Shown here: positions 60,278 to 64,000 of the stretch, piece by piece
How the letters are laid out: each line of letters opens with the position of its first letter
Position numbering within the stretch: the first letter of the stretch is position 1
Origin: Saprospiraceae bacterium
GTDB lineage: Bacteria > Bacteroidota > Bacteroidia > Chitinophagales > Saprospiraceae
Direction of reading: 5' to 3'
Assembly: GCA_020631355.1 (NCBI GenBank)
Contig: JAHDHL010000019.1
Coordinates: forward strand, 41,463 to 105,462
DNA: 64,000 nt
Notes under the pieces: model-generated
The model's input: only the letters and a program-made list of their open reading frames with translations
The model's database searches: none
Told to the model about the DNA's origin: nothing
Program-made: the position numbers and the translations under genes

Positions 60278-61333
60278 ATCGCAAAACAAAAACGCATATT
60301 AGTTACCGTACTGGATTGGGGATTGGGCCATGCTACTCGTTCCATTCCCATCATTAAGGCCATACTTCATCTAGGGCACCAGATTGTCATCGGTTCGGAT
60401 GGTAGGTCCTTGGCCTTGCTGCGGAAAGAATTCCCGGATGAAATCCATTTGGAATTACCCTCTTATAATATCCGTTATGGTTCTTCCAATATGGTCATTA
60501 ATATGGCATTCCAACTTCCCCGTATCACCTATGCTGCATTTGCGGAACACCTTAGCATTCGAAAATGGGTCAGGGAATATCAAGTAGATTATATCATTTC
60601 TGATAATAGGTTCGGATGCTTCCATCCAAAGGTTCCATCCTTTTTCATGACGCACCAACTCCAATTACAAATCGAGCAACGACTTGCCAGTTTCCTAGGC
60701 AATCAAGCCAATCGTTTTTGGATTCGGAGATATCATGAATGCTGGGTACCTGATTTTGAGGGTTCACCGAATATTTCGGGCGTACTCTCCCACCCCGCAC
60801 CATTTGGTAATGTCCGGTATATCGGCCCCTTGACGAGGATGAAGAAACAAACGATTCCTAAGCGGTACTTAGCCACCATCATACTTTCAGGCCCTGAACC
60901 ACAACGCACTTATTTGGAGAAAATCCTTTCGGAACAAGCCCAAGGAATCAAGGGCAATATCCTTTTGGTCAAAGGAAAAACCGAAGCATACACCCATGAA
61001 AAAAGGGGGAATTTGGAAACCATTTCCTACCTCACCTCCAAGGAACTCAATGAAGCAATCTGTGCTTCCGAAGTCATCATTTCCCGTTCGGGATATAGTA
61101 CGCTCATGGACTTATCCGTATTGGGAAGCAAAGCTATCCTGATACCCACTCCTGGTCAAACCGAGCAGGAAATCCTCGCCCGACATTTTCATGAACAAGG
61201 AATTTTTCTGATGCAATCACAAGACAATATCAATTTAGCACGAGCACTTGAGGAAGTTCGGGAATACAAAGGTATGGTCATGCCATCCAATCATCAATTG
61301 GAAGATATATTGTCCGATTTACTAGGAAACTAG
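60278..61333 (+). CDS. Glycosyltransferase (GT28/MurG-like fold) with no standard start codon
   Basis: A 351-residue protein if started at the ATC at 60278. The conserved N-terminal strand KRILVTVLDWGLGHATRS begins upstream of every ATG, GTG or TTG in the frame except a TTG at 60323, which would cut it in half; the frame is open back to 60236. GLGHATR is the nucleotide-sugar-transferase Gly-rich loop. The C-terminal half has ILSGPEPQRTYLEKIL, ISRSGYSTLMDLSVLGSKAILIPTPGQTEQEILA, the UDP-binding GT28 region. It transfers a sugar from a nucleotide donor; acceptor unknown. Convergent with the VOC gene. Confidence 0.8.
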   Translation: MAKQKRILVTVLDWGLGHATRSIPIIKAILHLGHQIVIGSDGRSLALLRKEFPDEIHLELPSYNIRYGSSNMVINMAFQLPRITYAAFAEHLSIRKWVREYQVDYIISDNRFGCFHPKVPSFFMTHQLQLQIEQRLASFLGNQANRFWIRRYHECWVPDFEGSPNISGVLSHPAPFGNVRYIGPLTRMKKQTIPKRYLATIILSGPEPQRTYLEKILSEQAQGIKGNILLVKGKTEAYTHEKRGNLETISYLTSKELNEAICASEVIISRSGYSTLMDLSVLGSKAILIPTPGQTEQEILARHFHEQGIFLMQSQDNINLARALEEVREYKGMVMPSNHQLEDILSDLLGN

Positions 61334-61340
61334 GAACTTC

Positions 61341-61760
61341 CTACTTGGTTGTTTTTCCATCATACCATCCTGTAAATACCCGATCCACGGGTTCCCATAA
61401 TTCTATCTTATTCCCCTCAGGGTCCATAATATGGACAAACTTACCATATTCGAAAGCTTCTATCTCATCACAGACCTCTACTCCTGATGCCTTGAGTTCC
61501 GCAACCAATTCCTCAATATTCTCCACCCTGTAATTAATCATGAATTGTTTTTCCGAAGGCTGGAAATATGTGGTACTTTCCTTCATCGGACTCCAATTGA
61601 GATAATTTCTTTTGTCTGGTTCATCCGCATTCCTGAATTCAAATACAGAGCCGTATTCATTGGTGACCAATCCTAGGTTGTTGGCATACCATTCTCTCAT
61701 TTTTTCAGGGTCCTGACATTTGAAAAAGATACCTCCAATTCCTGTTACTTTCTTCATCAT
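61341..61760 (-). CDS. VOC family protein (glyoxalase/bleomycin-resistance fold)
   Basis: A 139-residue cytosolic protein of the vicinal oxygen chelate family, with two beta-alpha-beta-beta-beta modules: the first from GIGGIFFKCQDPEKMREWYANNLGL, the second from FMINYRVENIEELVAELKASGVEVCDEIEAFEYGKFVHIMDPEGNKIELWEP, which holds the conserved final Glu (IELWEP). Members act as glyoxalases, dioxygenases or antibiotic-binding proteins; the sequence does not decide. Its stop is seven bases from the glycosyltransferase stop on the other strand. A hairpin upstream separates it from the next minus-strand gene. Confidence 0.88.
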   Translation of the reverse strand: MMKKVTGIGGIFFKCQDPEKMREWYANNLGLVTNEYGSVFEFRNADEPDKRNYLNWSPMKESTTYFQPSEKQFMINYRVENIEELVAELKASGVEVCDEIEAFEYGKFVHIMDPEGNKIELWEPVDRVFTGWYDGKTTK

Positions 61761-61782
61761 GATATGAAACTATGTTCAATAA

Positions 61783-61822
61783 TACCTGTGGCCTTATTAA
61801 TCTTTGAATAAGGCCACAGGTA
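61783..61822 (-). terminator. Hairpin terminator of the 61843-63126 gene
   Basis: A 16-bp perfect inverted repeat (TACCTGTGGCCTTATT at 61783-61798 and its complement at 61807-61822), followed on the minus strand by TATTATTG. It is 20 bases after the stop. T-run moderate. Confidence 0.72.
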
Positions 61823-61842
61823 GGAAAGATACGGAATTGGGC

Positions 61843-63126
61843 TTACCGTTTAAAGATTTTATGACTTTCTCCTTGTCCATCCTCCAATCCGAGATGTATG
61901 AAATAATGTCCTGTTTGCCATTGATCCGTATCAATCACATCGACAAATTCTCCTTGGGGCAATTGTGATTCATAAACCAACCTTCCCAAGACATCCCTGA
62001 CCGAAATATCCACAACAGTGGAATGATTGGGAATAGAGACATGAACGATGCCATCCGTAGGATTGGGATATACCTCCACATTCCTGAATGCCTCGATTTC
62101 GTCATTGGATGATGATAGATAGAAAGCGGTGGCGAATCCCAGATTATCCACTTGTATTTCACCGAATACATCATTCGACGGAACAGAATTGATAACTGCT
62201 CCCGTATTGGAATTGATGAGTTTCAATTGGAATCCGGAATCATCCGCTGTCCTCATGATGAGTGTACCTGTTCCTTGGTCAAACGCCACACCACCGACTG
62301 CAACCCCGGTCGTAAATCCCTCCAGAACAGGATCGGTACCGATGATTGTAGCATCGCCTGTAGCCAAATCTATCTGCGCTAGGTAATTCTTACGATACTG
62401 TTGGAATCCCGTTATGGTATCCACAATACTGGTATCCACCTCACTATATAAGCCTAATAGTTGGTCACTCACATTATCATATTCAAAGAAATTAATGATG
62501 GGTTCATTCGTATCATTGATGATAGGGGAACTCTCCACCGTTGCATTCTGGATATCCAGTGTATATAATCTTGATTTTTGGTTGTTGTCCACTCCCAAGA
62601 AGATATATCGCTTATTATTAGAATCAAAAGTGGACGAACCAATGGAGACGCCTAATAAATTGGGAATGGAAATCAGACTTTGGCTCAATCCATTATCCAT
62701 ATCCACTGTACCGAAATAGGCCGCATCGGCCGTATCGTCATAAATTACGCCATAGGTGGTTCCGGTCTCCAAGTCAAATTCCAATTCGATGACCCGCTCC
62801 ACTGTCAGGGGTGATAATAGTGTTGCCTCATCATCCACATCCACTGAGAACAGTCGGTAATCATTCTGACTATCCGGGCCCCAATAAATGAATCTCCCAT
62901 TCACATGGTCGAAAGTGGAAGAACCCGCAGCTACTGCAAAAGAATTCTGGATATTGAATAAGGGAGTGATGGCTGCCGTATAAGGATCAATCTGTACCAA
63001 ATCCATGGAGATCGTACTTGGATTGGAGAAATCTCCTACCCCTTTGAGGCCATAAAGCGTAATGCTCTGCGCATTCAACTGAATCAGGAGAAAGTAAAGG
63101 GTAATAAAGGTAAAAATAGGTTTCAT
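61843..63126 (-). CDS. Secreted beta-propeller-like protein with type IX sorting domain
   Basis: A 427-residue exported protein. Signal peptide at residues 1-19 (ending LNAQS). The body contains repeated units of about 60-75 residues, each with a G-S-S-T-F-D or G-G-V-A-F-D strand followed by a Y/L-F-x-V-D turn (SSTFDHVNGRFIYWGPD, SSTFDSNNKRYIFLGVD, GVAFDQGTGTLIMRTAD), which looks like a small beta-propeller. The last 80 residues are a type-A sorting domain (VEVYPNPTDGIVHVSI to HKIFKR). It is expected to reach the surface by type IX secretion. Ligand or enzyme activity unknown. Confidence 0.82.
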   Translation of the reverse strand: MKPIFTFITLYFLLIQLNAQSITLYGLKGVGDFSNPSTISMDLVQIDPYTAAITPLFNIQNSFAVAAGSSTFDHVNGRFIYWGPDSQNDYRLFSVDVDDEATLLSPLTVERVIELEFDLETGTTYGVIYDDTADAAYFGTVDMDNGLSQSLISIPNLLGVSIGSSTFDSNNKRYIFLGVDNNQKSRLYTLDIQNATVESSPIINDTNEPIINFFEYDNVSDQLLGLYSEVDTSIVDTITGFQQYRKNYLAQIDLATGDATIIGTDPVLEGFTTGVAVGGVAFDQGTGTLIMRTADDSGFQLKLINSNTGAVINSVPSNDVFGEIQVDNLGFATAFYLSSSNDEIEAFRNVEVYPNPTDGIVHVSIPNHSTVVDISVRDVLGRLVYESQLPQGEFVDVIDTDQWQTGHYFIHLGLEDGQGESHKIFKR

Positions 63127-63212
63127 AATGGTTGTATTATTTCATAATGACATCAGTATCAAACCTTAAACAGCAGACTCCCTACTCTGTTCATCCCATT
63201 TTGACAGATATA

Positions 63213-63725
63213 CTACCAATCTACTCCATACTTGGATTTGATTTCTTGTATTTCCTTGTATTCAGGTTTCTTCCCTAAAAACATTCTTTTTTCATTATGG
63301 AATTCCTTAAAACGAATCCGGGCATCATACCATCCCCTGAATAATTTCATGATCTTCATCCTCGAACATTTGTAATAATATTCGTGCGTTACTCCTTGGT
63401 AGCTGAATGTCATTTTTGAGTATTTCCTATAATCACTGTCCTTGATGAATGATGCCGTATTATAATCTATCCTTAGGCCTTGTATATCATCCAAATTGAA
63501 TACGGCCACATTCTCACCATTCCTAATTGTTAGGGTTTGGGCATCTAATTCCAATACATTCTTATTCCTATAACCAAGAATATATCTTAATCCTTTGACG
63601 AGATAATAAAAAACTGCAAGGACAATGAAACAGCCCTCGAAATCGGCTTCTTCCATTATCCTACTGAACCAGCTGGGTTTTTCTTGGGTGGGTTGAATCT
63701 GTTGTATCTTGATGGAGTGCTTCAT
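63213..63725 (-). CDS. Hypothetical membrane protein with PH-like domain
   Basis: A 170-residue protein when started at ATG 63725 (MKHSIKIQQ). The frame is open to 63809, but a hairpin with a T-run at 63733-63770 lies there, so the short start is preferred. One hydrophobic segment (about residues 32-52, CFIVLAVFYYLVKGLRYIL) is followed by ELDAQTLTIRNGENVAVFNLDDIQGLRID, a PH-like beta pattern. Its overall plan resembles the paralogues at 30968 and 31514 and the YdbT-like protein at the window start, but similarity is only of shape. Function unknown. Confidence 0.65.
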   Translation of the reverse strand: MKHSIKIQQIQPTQEKPSWFSRIMEEADFEGCFIVLAVFYYLVKGLRYILGYRNKNVLELDAQTLTIRNGENVAVFNLDDIQGLRIDYNTASFIKDSDYRKYSKMTFSYQGVTHEYYYKCSRMKIMKLFRGWYDARIRFKEFHNEKRMFLGKKPEYKEIQEIKSKYGVDW

Positions 63726-63732
63726 ATTCCAA

Positions 63733-63770
63733 AAATAAGAGAGGTATGGTTCATAAACAACCATACCTCT
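63733..63770 (-). terminator. Hairpin with T-run upstream of the PH-like gene
   Basis: A 12-bp perfect inverted repeat (AGAGGTATGGTT at 63740-63751, complement at 63759-63770); on the minus strand the run TTATTTTTGG follows. It looks like the terminator of a minus-strand transcript from the right, though 63771-64000 shows stops in all frames and no gene I can support. Confidence 0.6.
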
Positions 63771-64000
63771 ATCACTTAGGTACCTGTCCAAAATTTCTCG
63801 TATATCCAAACTCGCCCTTTTAAAGTTATTCTACGTTAAAACATCCGCAGATAGCTTGCTATCATTGGATTTTCTGCCTTGACTAACTTCAAAATGACTT
63901 CGTTTCCATTATACGATTACTTTTACCCAAGTACTTAAATGTAGTAGGAACTAGTCCTTATTCACATTATATGTTTATGCATGTTCAGTTTCATACTGTT

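Noticed and set aside
1..64000. tRNA, rRNA, CRISPR arrays, transposases, integrases or attachment sites
   Set aside because: I looked for T-loop motifs, regularly spaced repeats, transposase/integrase motifs and flanking direct repeats and found none I could support by eye.

Overview
The window is a chromosomal segment of a Bacteroidota bacterium, most likely a gliding or marine-type lineage such as Saprospiria, though the sequence alone does not fix the family. The evidence is a complete type IX secretion/gliding locus (murF, gldJ, a PorP/SprF protein, porU, porV), proteins with C-terminal type IX sorting domains (YPNP motifs), many signal peptides ending in AQ, and recurrent TAnnTTTG promoter elements, the -7 box used by the Bacteroidota primary sigma factor. 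I see no rRNA, tRNA, CRISPR array, insertion sequence or phage structural gene.

Layout. 1-9.1 kb: a PH-domain membrane protein cut by the window edge, small envelope proteins, a large S9 peptidase, TatA, a 2-oxoglutarate oxygenase and a YugP-type metallopeptidase. 9.3-14.8 kb: an RDD protein, a glutamate-cysteine-ligase-like/CBS fusion, a cysteine desulfurase and phosphoglucosamine mutase. 15.3-19.6 kb: a PorP/SprF protein behind about 0.6 kb of non-coding DNA, then a HupE/UreJ-like protein coupled to queG, alkB and a beta-barrel protein. 19.9-31 kb is the accessory part. It holds a leaderless subtilase fused to a peptidoglycan-binding repeat and a CHAP amidase, and a restriction-modification pair (one polypeptide carrying both an m5C and an m6A methyltransferase, followed by an HNH endonuclease). 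It also holds a 44-residue peptide with a double-glycine leader, a secreted CotH/lamin-tail protein, and a trypsin-like protease with an effector-associated (EAD11-like) tail. 31-43 kb: a tlpA-led membrane operon with two paralogous PH-like proteins, a tetR-tolC-MFP-RND efflux operon with a candidate operator, then anmK and an epimerase. 43-57 kb: an OmpA protein, an amino-acid dehydrogenase, a degenerate arginase-family protein, murF, gldJ, PorP/SprF and divergent porU-porV. 57-64 kb: a Tat-exported beta-glucosidase, an ECF sigma/anti-sigma-like/Spy-like trio, a small cysteine-rich lipoprotein, a glycosyltransferase with no standard start codon at its true N-terminus, a VOC protein, a type IX cargo protein and a PH-like membrane protein.

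How it fits together. PorU, PorV and GldJ form the late, cell-surface part of type IX secretion, and the two YPNP-tailed proteins (CotH-type and the beta-propeller-like one) are expected cargo. TatA links to the GH1 enzyme, which has a twin-arginine signal. The strongest candidates for an under-described system lie between 19.9 and 31 kb: the bifunctional methyltransferase/HNH pair, the double-glycine peptide, the protease-lysin fusion and the trypsin-EAD11 protein. That these work as one unit is not shown; each is reported separately.
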